Positions 53,201 through 63,162 of a stretch of 64,000 nt of DNA are shown here, one piece after another. Below the pieces are notes generated by a model. It saw only the letters and a program-made list of their open reading frames with translations, was not told the origin of the DNA and made no database searches. Origin of the DNA: Ancistrus triradiatus. Lineage: Eukaryota; Chordata; Actinopteri; Siluriformes; Loricariidae. Numbering within the stretch: the first letter of the stretch is position 1; each line of letters begins with the position of its first letter. The stretch is taken from assembly GCA_025084515.1 (NCBI GenBank), contig JAJAGP010000364.1, forward strand, positions 259,261 through 323,260, in the 5' to 3' direction. A program made the translations under genes and the position numbers.

Positions 53201-56200
53201 TTGAGCAAAAGACGTTTTGCGCCCGTGTGTCAGGGGATGCATCTGGTGGCAGGAGTGCCGAATTTGGCACAACACCGCCTCATAGTGCATATTAACCAGT
53301 GAATGTAAGGCACTTCAAGTTTAGCAAATGAAAAATGTCAAATCACTAAGCACAAACCTTTCATTTGTAAATTTCACAGCAAAACTACAGCTCATTTCAT
53401 GGTTCGTGACTTGAGTACCTCAAATAGTCTGATAACAAAAAAAAAGGGGGTAGATGATAAATCTAAGAGCGAAACTAAAGTCATGGAGTCAAAGTTCGAA
53501 TAAAATGTGAAGTATGCACGTCGACATTAAGTGGCCCGGGTATGATGATAAATCTAAGAATATGAACAGTGATTACAGATCACTTATGTATGAGAGTTCT
53601 TTGGTGGCTTAAATTTTGATGCAATTCGTATTTGATGCATTTCTAATCTGATTTGTGACAGGACAGTTACACTGTTTGTGCTTACAGGTTAACAGCACAG
53701 TTCCTCTGATTGGTCGATCAGGGTTGCTAGGAGAACATCAGAATAGTGAATTTTGTGATTTGGCATGTGGCCGTGGCACCATGTCGAGCAGTACCTACTC
53801 CATCACTCGTACAGGTTTGCTATGCCAGTTCAACAGCAACCGGCAACTGGACTTGTGGGTTGACCTCAAGGTAAGTGACACTGCACAGAAGATTCACTGG
53901 TTAGGAACAGCTGATATTGGGCATTTCTAAAATGACAAGTAAGGTGGTGGTAACTAAAATAAGTGTTTATGCACTCCTATTCTACGTTACACACAATGTG
54001 TCAGTGTAGTTAAAGTAGTAGAAGAAAACATAGCTATCTGTTCAATACAAATGATTTACATATAGAGTGCCATATTATTGCTTAGAACATTTGTGCAAAT
54101 GCTGACTTTGAACACTGTATTGCAGACGTCCTCAGCGTGTTGCCTGTCTGTGAGTGAAGCTTTTGTTTTCTGCGGTTGTGCGGATGGCACAGTACGGGTG
54201 TTTAGCCCACAAAACTTGCATTATATTACCACGCTACAGCGACCCCACTATCTAGGAGTGGATGTCTCGCCGAGCATGCAGTCTGGGTAAGTGAGATTCA
54301 GCTAAGGGTGGGTATTTGAAAGGACTTATACTTACGATACGATACGCATTACGGTACATGGCACACGATATGATTATTTCACGATGCATTGCAATAAAAT
54401 CCATATTTCACAAAAGGAATAAGCAACTCAAGGCATATTGCTTCAATATACATCATGTACAGTGGTGCTTGAAAGTTTGTGAACCCTTTAGAAATTTCTA
54501 TACTTTTGCATAAATATGACCTAAAACATTATCAGTTTTTCACACAAGTCCTGAAATAAGATAGAGACCCCATTTAAACAAATGAGACAAAAATATTATA
54601 CTTGGTCATTAATTTATTGAGGAAAATGATCCAATATTACATATTAGTGAGTGGCAAAAGTATGTGAGTCTCTAGGATTAGCAGTTACTTTGAAGGTGAA
54701 ATCAATGGGATGACAATCATGTGAGAGTGGGCACCCTGTTTTATTTAAAGAACAGGGATCTATCAAAGTCTGCTCTTCACAACACATGTTTGTGGAAGTG
54801 TGTCATGGCATGAACAAAGGAGATTTCTGAGGACCTCAGAAAAAGTTGTTGATGCTTGTCAGGCTGGAAGAGGTTACAAAACCATCTCTAAAGAGTTTGG
54901 ACTCCACCAATCCACAGTCAGACGGATTGTGTACAAATATAGGAAATTCAAGACTATTCTTACCCAGAGCCTGTACACAGAAGCCCATGAACCATTGTTA
55001 GAGCACACACTACTGAAATTAGCCATCCAGTATGCCATCAACATGAAAGCCAACCCACAAATCCCGGCATGTGCCTCAACATTTTCCTCGACATACCCTG
55101 CACTGTACGATGCCAAACCAACCCATATACAGCCATTTTGGATCATGAATCCTGCCACATTTGAGAACTTGCTGTAGACCTGAATGATATAGCACAAATA
55201 CCTCTCTCCTATCCCACCATGGAACCTTGGAAAAACCTAACATAATCCTAGACATTGCCTGCAGAAAGAAAACTACCACCCACTCGAACACCTACCTCAA
55301 CAAGTTCCTGGACATCAGAGAGAAATTCCCACTCCACCTCCCAATATATACAGACGACTCCAAACTTGAGAATAGAGTCTCGGCGGCAATGGTATCTGGA
55401 CAACATTTATTTAGAGTAGACCTACCAAAGCACAGTTCAATTTTCACTGCTGAAGCTTATGCCCTCCTAATGGCAGTCGACCATATCAACACCACACAAC
55501 AACTCAAATCTATTATACTTTCTGACTCAAAATTTTGTTTACAAGCACTGGAATCCCTCAGTACTGATCACCCAACCATCAGCACCATCCTGGAAAAATT
55601 GCATAATCTCACAAGGCTGAAATTCAACATGGAATTTTGCTGGATCCCAGGCCATAGTGGCCTCTCGGGAAATGAAAGAGCGGACCGGATGGCAAAGAAA
55701 ACAAGAAAGGCCATGATGGCAAACTGCAAACTCCCACCAGCGGACATAAACCCTTTATTGTCCCACTATATACAAGAAAAGTGGCAACAAACTGCACAAG
55801 CTCAGCCCCAAGTTGGGCAACAGACCCAACACGTACCTGGACAATCGATGGGACCAAGTGACACATACTAGATGTTGTATTGGACATAACAGACTGACTC
55901 ACTCCTTTTTGCTGAAGGGTGAAGAATCCATACAATGTAGAACGTGTCAAAAAACAATCACTATAAAACACTTATTCACCGAATGCCCTAGGTACTTACC
56001 GGGAAAAACAAAAACTCCTAATGTCAAACACATTACCCGAAACTGAAGGCCTCTCTCACATTGGCTAATGTTAATGTTCATGAGTGCACCATCAGAAGAA
56101 CACTGAACAACAATGGTGTGCATGGCAGGGTTGCAAGGAGAAAGCTACTGCTCTCCAAAAAGAACATTGCTGTTTGTCTTCAGTTTGCTGAAGATCACAT

Positions 56201-59200
56201 GGACAAGCCAGAAAGCTATTGGAAGAATGTTTTGTTGACAGATGAGACCAAAATAGAACTTTTACATTTGGAAAACACTGCATTCCAGCATAAGAACCTT
56301 ATCCTATCTGTGAAACACGGTATTGGTAGTATCATGGTTTGGGCCTGTTTTGCTGCATCTGGGCCAGGACGGCATGCTATCATTAATATCACAGAATTGT
56401 AAAGGAAAATGCCACTCACTAATATGTAATATTGGATCATTTTCTCAATACATAAATGACCAAGTATAATATATTGTCTCATTTGTTTAACTGGGTTCTC
56501 TTTATCTACTTTTAGGACTTGTGTGGAAATCCGATGACGTTTTAGGTCATATTTACCCAGAAATATAGAACATTCTACAGGGTTCACAAACTTTCAAGCA
56601 CCCCTATATATTAAATACATCAAAATGCTATCCTACATTTTGTGACAACCTCTAGCAATTCTCTCATTTCTGTGCATTTATTTGAGTATTTCTGTTATCT
56701 GTATTTAGTTTCTCAGATTTAGTCCATTTTTTCCCGAAATGCACAAATCTGAGATTTTCAGGGTTCTGAACTCGTACAAGTAACCATTTGTCACAGTCAG
56801 TCAATAATTTGGCTGATTTGTGTTTACAAGTAACCGTGTTCAAACCCAAATCAGAAAAAGTTTGGACAGTATGGAAAATGCTAATAAATTTAGAAAAACA
56901 CAATTTTTTAAAATTTAATTTTATTTTGTTGCAGACAGTATGAATCCTAGATATTTCATGTTTTGTGTGGTGAACTTAATTTCATTTGTTAATATTCGAC
57001 ACATCCATTTATGATCTTGGTCTGCCCTGTGATACATCTGCTTGATATTGTGTTTAATAAACATGCAATGACATAAAAGTGCATTTTCTATGCTGTCCCA
57101 ACTTTTTCTGATTTGGAGTTGAATGTTCTCTAACCCCAGGTTCTCAGCAAGTCTTACATTGTGTCATTTACCTTCCTCTCATACAGACATCACTTCACTG
57201 CTCCTCCAGAGGCTGAGTATCCAGATACACTGGCCCTGACACATGACCATGTAACTGGCCACCTGACTTGTGTATATAATGACCACAGCGTGTATGTGTG
57301 GGATGTGCATGACGTCAACAATGTGAGAAAGGTCTACTCTGCCCTCTACCACAGCGCGTGTGTTTGGGGTGTTGAGGTATGTTTTAATTTGTATCTCAAG
57401 TTTTTCTTTAACATATCCTAAGTTTTTTAATCTATAATGTAACGTAGCCTTTTCAAGCATGTTTTTATTTTGTTGATTTTTTTGTTTTTGTTCTACACAT
57501 TTTAACTTATGCACCCACTTTTCAGACCTACCCAGAGTTGGAAAATGTATCCAAATCTTTGTTACCTGGCGCTTTCTTTACCTGTTCATCTGATAATACC
57601 ATTCGCCTATGGAACAGCGATTCTCATCAGAGCCCCAGCAGCCTCTACAGTCAGGTAACAAATCAGCCCCGGAATTATATGCGACACTGGTAAAAGTGGG
57701 TTAGAAAAAGATTGTGATTTATTTGTAATTATTTAGCTTCGATTAGAGAGATTGAATCTTTAATTGTAGTTCATTTATTCTTACTTAAAGCTTTTAGCGA
57801 TATATAGAACTAGCAGCAGATGCAGAACAACGAGGGTGGAACGCTAGAGTCTATCCGGTTGAAGTGGGATGCATAGGGTTTGTGGCCTCTTCTACCATCA
57901 GAATGCTGAAAGATTTTGGGAGTCATGGGCAAGCACTACGACAGACAGTTAGATCTGTCTCTGAAGCAGCTGAAAGAAGCAGTCAGTGGATATGGATCAA
58001 GCGAAAGGACCCTTGCTGGGCAAAACTACAACATGAGGCATCTGTAGGTGGGCATGGGACACAAGCTTGGGTTTGATCACCCCGAAGCTGACCAACTTTG
58101 ATGAGGGTGTATAGTGTTTAAAGGCCGAAACACCCCATGATTCAAAGATACACTACTGATAATGTGTCCCTCCCAAATTTTAGCATCCTTAACATGTTTG
58201 GAATAGTTCCCACGTCAATATAGTTCCCACGCCACTTTAACACCAACGTAAATCTCAAGTGACTACCATCTATTGGCACAATGGACAATTAACATCATGT
58301 CCTGTGTTTTTGTTGTGTTTTACAACATAATGATTAACCAAACCTTGTCACTGTGGTTGTTTTAAACGTCATTACTTCCCTAACAGTGACTATTGACATG
58401 TAACTATTTTTGTTAGTAATGCACTGAAATAAAATTTATTTAATATTGAAATGTATATTGTTTCCTCTTAACTGTCCCACATTTTCTTTAATCACGCCTT
58501 ATGCCGTTAGAACTTATTGCATGAAGCAGTCGGGACAGAGCCACATGTATGGTGTTTAAATATGATCTTGAATGGAAGCCGTAAAAACAACCAAACCAGC
58601 AAACAGAAAGGCATTGACAATAGTACTGTTGGAAGTGCTGTTGTGCTCCTAAAGCTTTTCTACATGCTTACTTCTCCATTCCATGCTTCCTATTGTGGTG
58701 TGTTGCCCTTCCTCGCTCTTCCCATTGAAAATACTATAGGTGTTTCTGTGTACAGTGGTACCTCGGTTCTCATTGTTAATTCGTCCCAGAAGGCTCATCG
58801 AGAACCTAAAACGACGAGTACCCAGCATATTTTTCCCATAAGGAGTAACATAAGTTGAATTAATCCGTTCTAGACCCCCAGAAAATCCACACTGTATAAG
58901 GCGTTATATGCATTAATGGAGCTGTATTGTACAGGTGCTCCCTGATTTACGATGGGAATGTGTTCCCACAAATCTATAATAAGTATGTAGAATGAACTGA
59001 AGAGTCTAACCTACAGTTGTCCAAAATCATCAACACAAAGCTTATTTTATAATGAAGTGTTGACAAATCTAATGTAATTTAGTGAGTCATGGATTGAAAG
59101 TGAAAAATCAAAGCAAAACACTTGCTCTATTGAAGAACTCTGGGTGCTAGTATAGCTGAAGCATCAAGTTCCTGTTTTGCTTTCGGTTGGCCGTTATAGA

Positions 59201-62200
59201 CTATCCTGAAACTTATTTGCACTAAGAGTACAGGTCTGTAGATGTAAAAATAAAGAAAAAAACACAAAAAATAATGGAGATCTTCTCTGAGGGCTATTGT
59301 GAACCTGAATCACTGTGGCTGAAATGAGTCATGCGGCTCGACTCGTACAACTTTAAGCAACGAGAACCGAGACACATTTTTCTAGTCGATATGCGTCGAG
59401 AACTGAATTCATCGAGGTCCGAGGTGGTCAAGAACCCAGGCACCAATGTATATATTTATATATTCCGATTTTGAGTTGAAATCCAATAATACACATAAAA
59501 CCACAGAAACTGTATTTTTTTTTCTGACTTATGACAGTTAACATGCCCTTGTCTTATTTCATTTCTGCAATCTTCCCATGTTGATGTATTATTAAACTTT
59601 GTTGTTTTTTGTGTTTATACAGTATTTACAATGAAACAGAACCTCTAACAACAGAAAAATATAAGTGGGAACATGCTTCATGTCCATTTTGTTAATTAGA
59701 TTTTCACTAATACAGTGCTCCCCCACCCCCCAATAATGTATGGGATAAATACACATTTTTCTTTGAGATGACCGTCTGCTCCACAATTTAAAATCAAACC
59801 ACTCAGTTGTTGTTAAAGTACACATCGCAGACTGAAGGGTATTTGCATACGTTTTACCCTGTTGAAATGTCAGCACTATTTACACAATCCCCCTCATTTC
59901 AGGACACCATAATGTTTGGGACGTAGCAATGACAGGTACATTAAAGCAGCCATGTTTAGTAATTTGTTGCATAGATTTTGAATGCAATGATGAGGCTCTG
60001 GAGAGGTTCTGCCAAGCCTCTGATGCAACCATCTTTAGCTCTTGCTTGTTTCAGATAATTGCACTAGTTCCTGGGGCAGCCATACATGCCCAAGCCATGA
60101 AACGTTCACCACCGTGTTTCACAGATGAGGTGCTATGCTTTAGATTGTGGGCAGTTCTCCTTTCTCTCCACACTTTGCTCTTTCCATCTCTCAATTATGG
60201 GATAATCCAGAATTCTGCAGGCTCTTAAGTACTTTTTTGCAAACTGTAGTCTGGCCATTCTGTTTTTGTGGATAACTAGTGGTTTACATTGTGCAGTGCA
60301 GACTCTGTCTTCTGAAGATAATACTCGCTGACACACCTACTTCCTGAAGACTGTTTCTGATCTGTCAGACAGACAGGATTTTTCTTTACCATAGTGAGGA
60401 TTCTTCGGTCATCAGCAGTGGGGCAATTCCATGGCATACCAGTCCCTTTGCTCCATTAAAGCTTACCAGTGCATTCTTTCTTCTTAATGATGTTCCACAC
60501 CAGGGTTTGTTAGAAAATGGTGATGGTATTTTAAAAATGTGACACAAACAATTTACATGCTAGATTTACTACTTAAAGCACCACTAGAGAGGTCAAAAGA
60601 CTGCTGAGTCCTCAGACAAGGACACTATTATTGATTGGTTACAGGATCAGCATTTGTTCAATATGTCATTCCTTTGTGTGTTTATAGTCAGTGTTGTGAG
60701 GATTAGCTGTTGGATTAGAACACTTTGGCTCTTCAGTCTTTCAGCATAATGTTCTGATTCTTTATTTATTTATTTATTTGTGGCATACATGTTGTAGAGT
60801 TCATGGAGTGGGGCTGGAGAAGACACCTGTTTTCATTCCAAATTCACCAAACTCCATGAAGTTATTTCATGATGTATTTGATTGATGTGAATTTAAAGTG
60901 AGACCGATTTTAAATATCATAAATAGGCTATTCTGAACAATGTCTCTTATGCCTCAACTACAGTGTCCTCCATAATGTTTGAGACAAGAGTCCCGTCCCT
61001 TACCCTATAATAAACTAATTAAGTTAGAAGTTACATTTTCACAGATTTTCAGTGTGGTGTTAGGAAAAGTAACCACAAGCAGGTTTGCGTAGTTTTTTAG
61101 TAAGTGATTTGCTGACTCGCACATGTCTGTGTTAAAGGACTTGGCAAAGATTGTGTACGTGGATGAGGATACTAGCCACCTCAGGGCCCTGCCAGAAAGA
61201 GTAGAAGTGAACCAAGATGGCAAGTATGGAATCAGAGTCCTGGGAATAAGTCCTGATGGTCAGCACCTGGCTGTTGGAGATCGTAGTGGAAACCTACGGT
61301 GAGAAACATAGATGTGTTGAATTAGCTATTTGAAGATTAATTACACTGATTTGTGATTATGTTCACACCTACCTTCAACTGTCTAACAGCATCAAAAGTG
61401 CAATTTTGAAAAAAGTTTTTGAAATGCAAAATGTTTCTTTCTGGGGTTCAGCCAGATGGCACAAGAAGTCAAAACTCTTATGTTCCTATTGTTGTGATGA
61501 AATTTGGCCTATAGAAATGGTCAAAAATTTTCACATATAGACTATTTATTCTATTACATGAAACCTAATTCATGGAAATCATTTTAGTGTATTTGTTTTC
61601 TAATGTTGAACTAGGCTTATGATAGCTGTTTTTTGTGTAATGCATGGTAATAGTTAAGTCGGTGTTATTTTTTTGACAAGTAGAATTTGTAGTTGTTTAT
61701 AATGACATAGTAGGGTGCCAGTGAGATGCGCTCATTGACAAAAAAAAAAAAATGCACTCAGTGTTGGATTGCTGCAAAACTCGGCCTACAGTTGTCTCAG
61801 GCAGATATGTAAATGATTACAGGTGTGGTCTGATTAGACACTGGGTCTTGCCACAAGAGGGCGTAAAAGTACTTCTCCTGCTGTCTATAAAAAGGTTCTC
61901 AGACATTACTTTTAGATAGGGTACTTTTTAGTCAGAGATTGTTGATTGCTAGATATACCTTTTTGTTACTGCGTGCTGAGTTTTGCAGCAATCTGACATT
62001 TCTATCTGGGTGTTTTTTTTTTCGTTTTTTTTGTGGCCAATGAGTGTATATGGGGGAAAAGGATACGTTTTTTTTCCTCAGGCTTCATCCTGTCAGATTG
62101 TTCCATGTAACAATCATGGTCACTGTTCAACTTCAGAGATCCAGTTCGATCCAGAGTCCAGATTCCACCTAGGTGCAGTTTGCATGTTCTCCCTGTGTTT

Positions 62201-63078
62201 GTCTGGATTTTCTCCCGGTACTACAATTTAATCCCACATTCTATGGACAAATAGACTCTCTAAATTGCCTCAGTGTGAGTATTTGCGTACAGTTGTAAAC
62301 ATGCTGATATGGCAAACAAATAATGGCATCAAAGAAACAACGAAAGATGCTGGATTAGGGATCATGAACAACTCTGTGGAACAGGGTGACTATAGAGACA
62401 TTTAATTAGACACTGAGCAATCAAAAGGAACAGAAGCCATTTATCATGCAGGTTGTTGAGTCATGGTGGCTGTACTACTTCAGAGGTCCCTGTTTTGATC
62501 CTGACCTCGGACTCCACTCTCCACTCCACTCTCCATGGCTGTGTGGACTTTTTAAGGTTAATTGGATGCTCTAAATTGCCCCGCTGTGATATGTTTGACT
62601 AGTATCATTGCAATCATGCTTTTATCAGGAGTAGCCATTGATGCTGATGTGGCATTAAATAAATCAGTCATTAATGGTGAAGAAAAACATCAACTTTGCA
62701 AGTCAGAAAATGAATACTGTCAGAATTATGTTGTAATGTTCTTGGCTCCTGAACACTTTCATTTGCATCTATTCAACTAACACATTTGTGGTGATTGAGC
62801 CACCAAAAAGATATTGATCTGCAATAGAATTGTCTGTAGATCAATTTTGCACTGCAATGAATGAATTATTTTTTGGCTTAGACTGTAAAATGGTTAAAGT
62901 TCTGTTTTCACTGGCACCACAGCTAGGAAAGAGTTATTTAAACACCTATGCAGTTAGTAATACACCTTTCGTCTCTTTCTCTATAGCATCTTTGGTCTTC
63001 ATTTTATGGATGAGCTTTTGAGGATAGAGGCCCATGACTCTGAGATCTTGTGTCTGGCTTTCTCGCCCACAGAAACTG
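44167..63078 (+). CDS. wdr62: WDR62/MAPKBP1-family WD40 scaffold, N-terminal part (12 exons), continues past window
   Basis: Cytoplasmic scaffold with tandem WD40 propellers. WDR62 works at centrosomes and spindle poles and binds JNK; MAPKBP1 is its JNK-binding paralogue. The 12 exons give about 522 residues with no frame break. Typical blocks: VVLEKVLGVTTSSSSGLACD, VRVWDVAERLQVAE, KYGVACVAFS, GYQHDRTVSVWEW, FCGCADGTVRVF, FTCSSDNTIRLWN, HFMDELLRIEAHDSEILCL. Some phrases agree with WDR62 (NKQSHIFNT, LLCQFN, PHYLGVDV, SPDGQHLAVGDRSGNLR, LHFMDEL), others with MAPKBP1 (VAYPAGC, SGHMP, FWYLD, KVYSALYHS). I lean to WDR62 because it diverges more from mammalian MAPKBP1 than that slow-evolving protein usually does; the paralogue call is about 60%. 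The rest of the propellers and the C-terminus lie beyond 64 kb. Confidence 0.93.
44672..44880 (+). repeat. tRNA-derived SINE, plus strand
   Basis: GGGCGCCCGGATGACTGCTA, an eroded B box (TTTCGAGTCCTGTC), then GGCTGTATCTGAGGGAGGGA, ATCCCCCAGCTGTGCGATGG and CACCTGTGTTCTCCGGGATG. Same family as 100-296 and 490-690. Confidence 0.65.
45010..46292 (-). mobile_element. Tc1-like transposon (CAGTGGGGCAAAAA family), nearly complete, inactive
   Basis: The right end (TTTTTTGCCCCACTG) is intact; the left terminal repeat is lost. Minus-strand frame 45,669-45,929 holds MAKTKELSQDTRKKIVDLHQ, AGKSESTIGKQVGVNTSAVR and RSGVPRKISSRG. Frame 45,081-45,527 holds ILSQNLLPPVKALK, FQHDNDPKHTAMKEWLHKKN and LEWPSQSPDLSPIENLWRKL. 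Frameshifts separate the parts. It lies in intron 1 of the WD40 gene. Confidence 0.92.
46293..47611 (+). other. wdr62: WD40 gene intron 1, second part; nothing recognised
   Basis: No named repeat or exon. Short frames at 46,407-46,706 and 46,865-47,143 have no domain and no fitting splice sites. Confidence 0.5.
47612..47703 (+). CDS. wdr62: WD40 gene exon 2
   Basis: Acceptor TATCTTTGCAG, donor GTAACA, residues about 44-74: VVLEKVLGVTTSSSSGLACD, PNTGTVAYPAG. It ends in phase 2. VALEKVLGxT...GLxCDP is diagnostic of the WDR62/MAPKBP1 pair. Confidence 0.93.
47777..47839 (+). CDS. wdr62: WD40 gene exon 3
   Basis: Acceptor CTCTTGCAG, donor GTATAA. It encodes CVIVLLNPKTNKQSHIFNTS. The NKQxHIFNT form is closer to WDR62. 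Confidence 0.92.
47990..49125 (+). mobile_element. Tc1-like transposon, third family, degraded
   Basis: GTAAGTGAACAGTCGGTTCT near the left, a transposase-coding body with TCGAATACTCCCGGTCAGCA, and the right end CCAAGTGGTTTTAATGTTTT followed by GGCTGATTGGTA. The same end in reverse orientation occurs at 50,836. No usable reading frame remains. Confidence 0.6.
49208..49265 (+). CDS. wdr62: WD40 gene exon 4
   Basis: Encodes RKTFSALAFSHNGKYLVTGE; donor GTAAGT, phase 0. One WD40 strand set. Confidence 0.94.
49917..50090 (+). repeat. tRNA-derived SINE, plus strand
   Basis: GTGTGGTAGCTTAGCGGTTA (A box), GGGTTCAAATCCCACCTCTG (B box), GCAAGACCCTTAAACCCACA and GATAAGGGCGTCTGCTAAAT. About 14 bases shorter in the middle than the copy at 31,739. 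Confidence 0.92.
50370..50480 (+). repeat. fish SINE/LINE-tail repeat scrap
   Basis: TTAATTGGTCACTCTAAATT, GTGTCTGACTAGTCTCGTTG and the end GTAATGAATAGCCATTGATG resemble 62,555-62,645. Confidence 0.5.
50836..51840 (-). mobile_element. Tc1-like third-family copy, reversed, split by a MITE
   Basis: Left end AGCTGAGCCAAAACATTATG is the complement of the end at about 49,110. The body (TTTGGCACCAAAATGTTAGC) continues to about 51,080, where a MITE is inserted. The right limit is approximate. A short tandem duplication (AACAAGCCCAGTACTGGACC) occurs at about 51,714-51,805. Confidence 0.5.
51090..51522. mobile_element. MITE with AGGGCTGCACGAT ends
   Basis: Inverted ends TAGGGCTGCACGATATTG and ATATATTGTGCAACCCT. 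The subterminal parts also pair (CATCGCAACTTT and AAATTGCGATG). No coding capacity. It probably belongs to a hAT-like group. Confidence 0.65.
52168..52338 (+). CDS. wdr62: WD40 gene exon 5
   Basis: 57 codons, phase 0 at both ends: SGHMPCVRVWDVAERLQVAE, then KYGVACVAFSTNGTYIVSVG and YQHDRTVSVWEWK. Two WD40 repeats end with WDV and WEW. Confidence 0.95.
52759..52896 (+). CDS. wdr62: WD40 gene exon 6
   Basis: 46 codons: RGTVIASNKVSSRVLAVSFS, EDNRYFVTAGNRHVKFWYLD and ASKQRR. The FVTxGNRHVxFWxL block is characteristic of the family. Confidence 0.95.
52897..53687 (+). other. wdr62: WD40 gene intron 6, nothing recognised
   Basis: No named repeat. It contains two similar short phrases (GTGCCAAATTCAGCACA near 53,164 and GTGCCGAATTTGGCACAACA near 53,257) of unknown origin. 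Confidence 0.45.
53688..53870 (+). CDS. wdr62: WD40 gene exon 7
   Basis: 61 codons, phase 0: VNSTVPLIGRSGLLGEHQNS, EFCDLACGRGTMSSSTYSIT, then GLLCQFNSNRQLDLWVDLK. Confidence 0.95.
54126..54286 (+). CDS. wdr62: WD40 gene exon 8
   Basis: Encodes TSSACCLSVSEAFVFCGCAD, GTVRVFSPQNLHYITTLQRP and HYLGVDVSPSMQSG; donor GTAAGT, phase 2. HYLGVDV is the WDR62 form. Confidence 0.95.
54460..56606 (+). mobile_element. Tc1-like transposon (CAGTGGTGCTTGAAAG family) carrying a nested LINE
   Basis: Left end CAGTGGTGCTTGAAAGTTTG after TA; right end TTCACAAACTTTCAAGCACC. The left part encodes FLRTSEKVVDACQAGRGYKT, ISKEFGLHQSTVRRIVYKYR. The right part (56,061-56,402) has ANVNVHECTIRRTLNNNGVH, EDHMDKPESYWKNVLLTDET and LSVKHGIGSIMVWACFAASG. 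The C-terminal DDE region is deleted. About 90 bp of transposase DNA found in sister copies is missing where the LINE sits (about 54,966-56,040). Confidence 0.9.
54966..56040 (+). mobile_element. RNase-H-bearing LINE fragment (I/jockey-like), 3' part of ORF2
   Basis: Frame 55,227-55,871 is an RNase H domain with its acidic residues in place: YTDDSK, TAEAYALLMAVD, ILSDSKFCLQAL, and GHSGLSGNERADRMAKK. Downstream (55,813-56,046, another frame) follows LTHSFLLKGEES and CRTCQKTITIKHLFTECPRY, a C-x2-C...H-x4-C end as in I/jockey-type LINEs. Upstream at 54,970-55,180 is the region before RNase H. The reverse transcriptase is absent. RNase H LINEs of this kind are best known from arthropods and are uncommon in fish. 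Frame breaks show the fragment is dead. Confidence 0.8.
56848..57118. repeat. MITE, 'AAAAAGTTTGGACAG' family
   Basis: Inverted ends AAATCAGAAAAAGTTTGGAC and GTCCCAACTTTTTCTGATTT around 270 bp, with TTGCAGACAGTATGAATCCT inside. Related to 25,494-25,930. It lies just upstream of exon 9 of the WD40 gene. Confidence 0.75.
57187..57376 (+). CDS. wdr62: WD40 gene exon 9
   Basis: Encodes HHFTAPPEAEYPDTLALTHD, HVTGHLTCVYNDHSVYVWDV and HDVNNVRKVYSALYHSACVW, then GVE. Phase 2 in, phase 0 out. Confidence 0.95.
57526..57654 (+). CDS. wdr62: WD40 gene exon 10
   Basis: 43 codons: TYPELENVSKSLLPGAFFTC, SSDNTIRLWNSDSHQSPSSL and YSQ. FxTCSSDNTIRxWN is a hallmark of the family. Confidence 0.95.
57655..58754 (+). 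other. wdr62: WD40 gene intron 10, first part; nothing recognised
   Basis: A gene-free stretch with short frames (57,864-58,076; 58,517-58,858) but no domain, splice context or named repeat. Confidence 0.45.
58755..59450. mobile_element. pogo-like MITE with CAGTGGTACCTCGG end, degraded
   Basis: Left end TACAGTGGTACCTCGGTTCT. The subterminal region (AGAACCTAAAACGACGAGTA) partly pairs with ACGAGAACCGAGACAC near 59,358 and TCGAGGTCCGAGGT near 59,413. The right terminal bases are eroded. Non-coding. Confidence 0.55.
59713..60700 (-). mobile_element. Tc1-like transposon (fourth family), degraded
   Basis: Left end CAGTGCTCCCCCACC with ATGTATGGGATAAATACACA; a second typical phrase, ACACCATAATGTTTGGGACG, is at about 59,904. 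Minus-strand frame 60,133-60,336 keeps VIHKNRMARLQFAKKYLRA, the block before the first catalytic Asp. A scrap of the same end in direct orientation is at 60,961-60,995 (CAGTGTCCTCCATAATGTTT). The right limit is uncertain. Confidence 0.65.
61138..61298 (+). CDS. wdr62: WD40 gene exon 11
   Basis: Start placed at TTAAAG|GAC because it fits phase 0 from exon 10; the polypyrimidine tract is weak, and an in-frame TGA 30 bases upstream limits the exon. It encodes DLAKIVYVDEDTSHLRALPE, then KYGIRVLGISPDGQHLAVGD and RSGNLR. A small extra exon between 10 and 11 cannot be excluded. Confidence 0.88.
61299..61732 (+). other. wdr62: WD40 gene intron 11, first part; nothing recognised
   Basis: AT-rich DNA without a gene or named repeat. 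Confidence 0.5.
61733..62042. mobile_element. short TIR element, deleted relative of 8,260-9,092
   Basis: Ends CATTGACAAAAAAA and TGGCCAATG, with inner inverted parts GGATTGCTGCAAAACTCGGC and GAGTTTTGCAGCAATC. CACTGGGTCTTGCCACAAGA and AGGTGTGGTCTGATTAGACA are shared almost exactly with the longer copy. Confidence 0.75.
62155..62660 (+). repeat. two fish SINE/LINE-tail repeat scraps
   Basis: First scrap: GCAGTTTGCATGTTCTCCCT, GTTTGTCTGGATTTTCTCCC, CACATTCTATGGACAAATAG. Second scrap (62,455-62,660): GTTGTTGAGTCATGGTGGCT, CTCCATGGCTGTGTGGACTT, TTAATTGGATGCTCTAAATT. Non-coding. Confidence 0.6.
62987..63078 (+). CDS. wdr62: WD40 gene exon 12
   Basis: Acceptor TTTCTCTATAG, donor GTAAGT. It encodes IFGLHFMDELLRIEAHDSEI and LCLAFSPTETG, from phase 2 to phase 1. 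LHFMDELxxxEAHD matches WDR62 more closely than MAPKBP1. Further exons lie beyond the window. Confidence 0.93.
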
Positions 63079-63162
63079 GTAAGTATCTTAATTTTACAAC
63101 AGTGGAGTTAAATGAGGTTTCCAGGGCAAAAAAAAAACCTAATTACTTAAACTAGTGTCATA

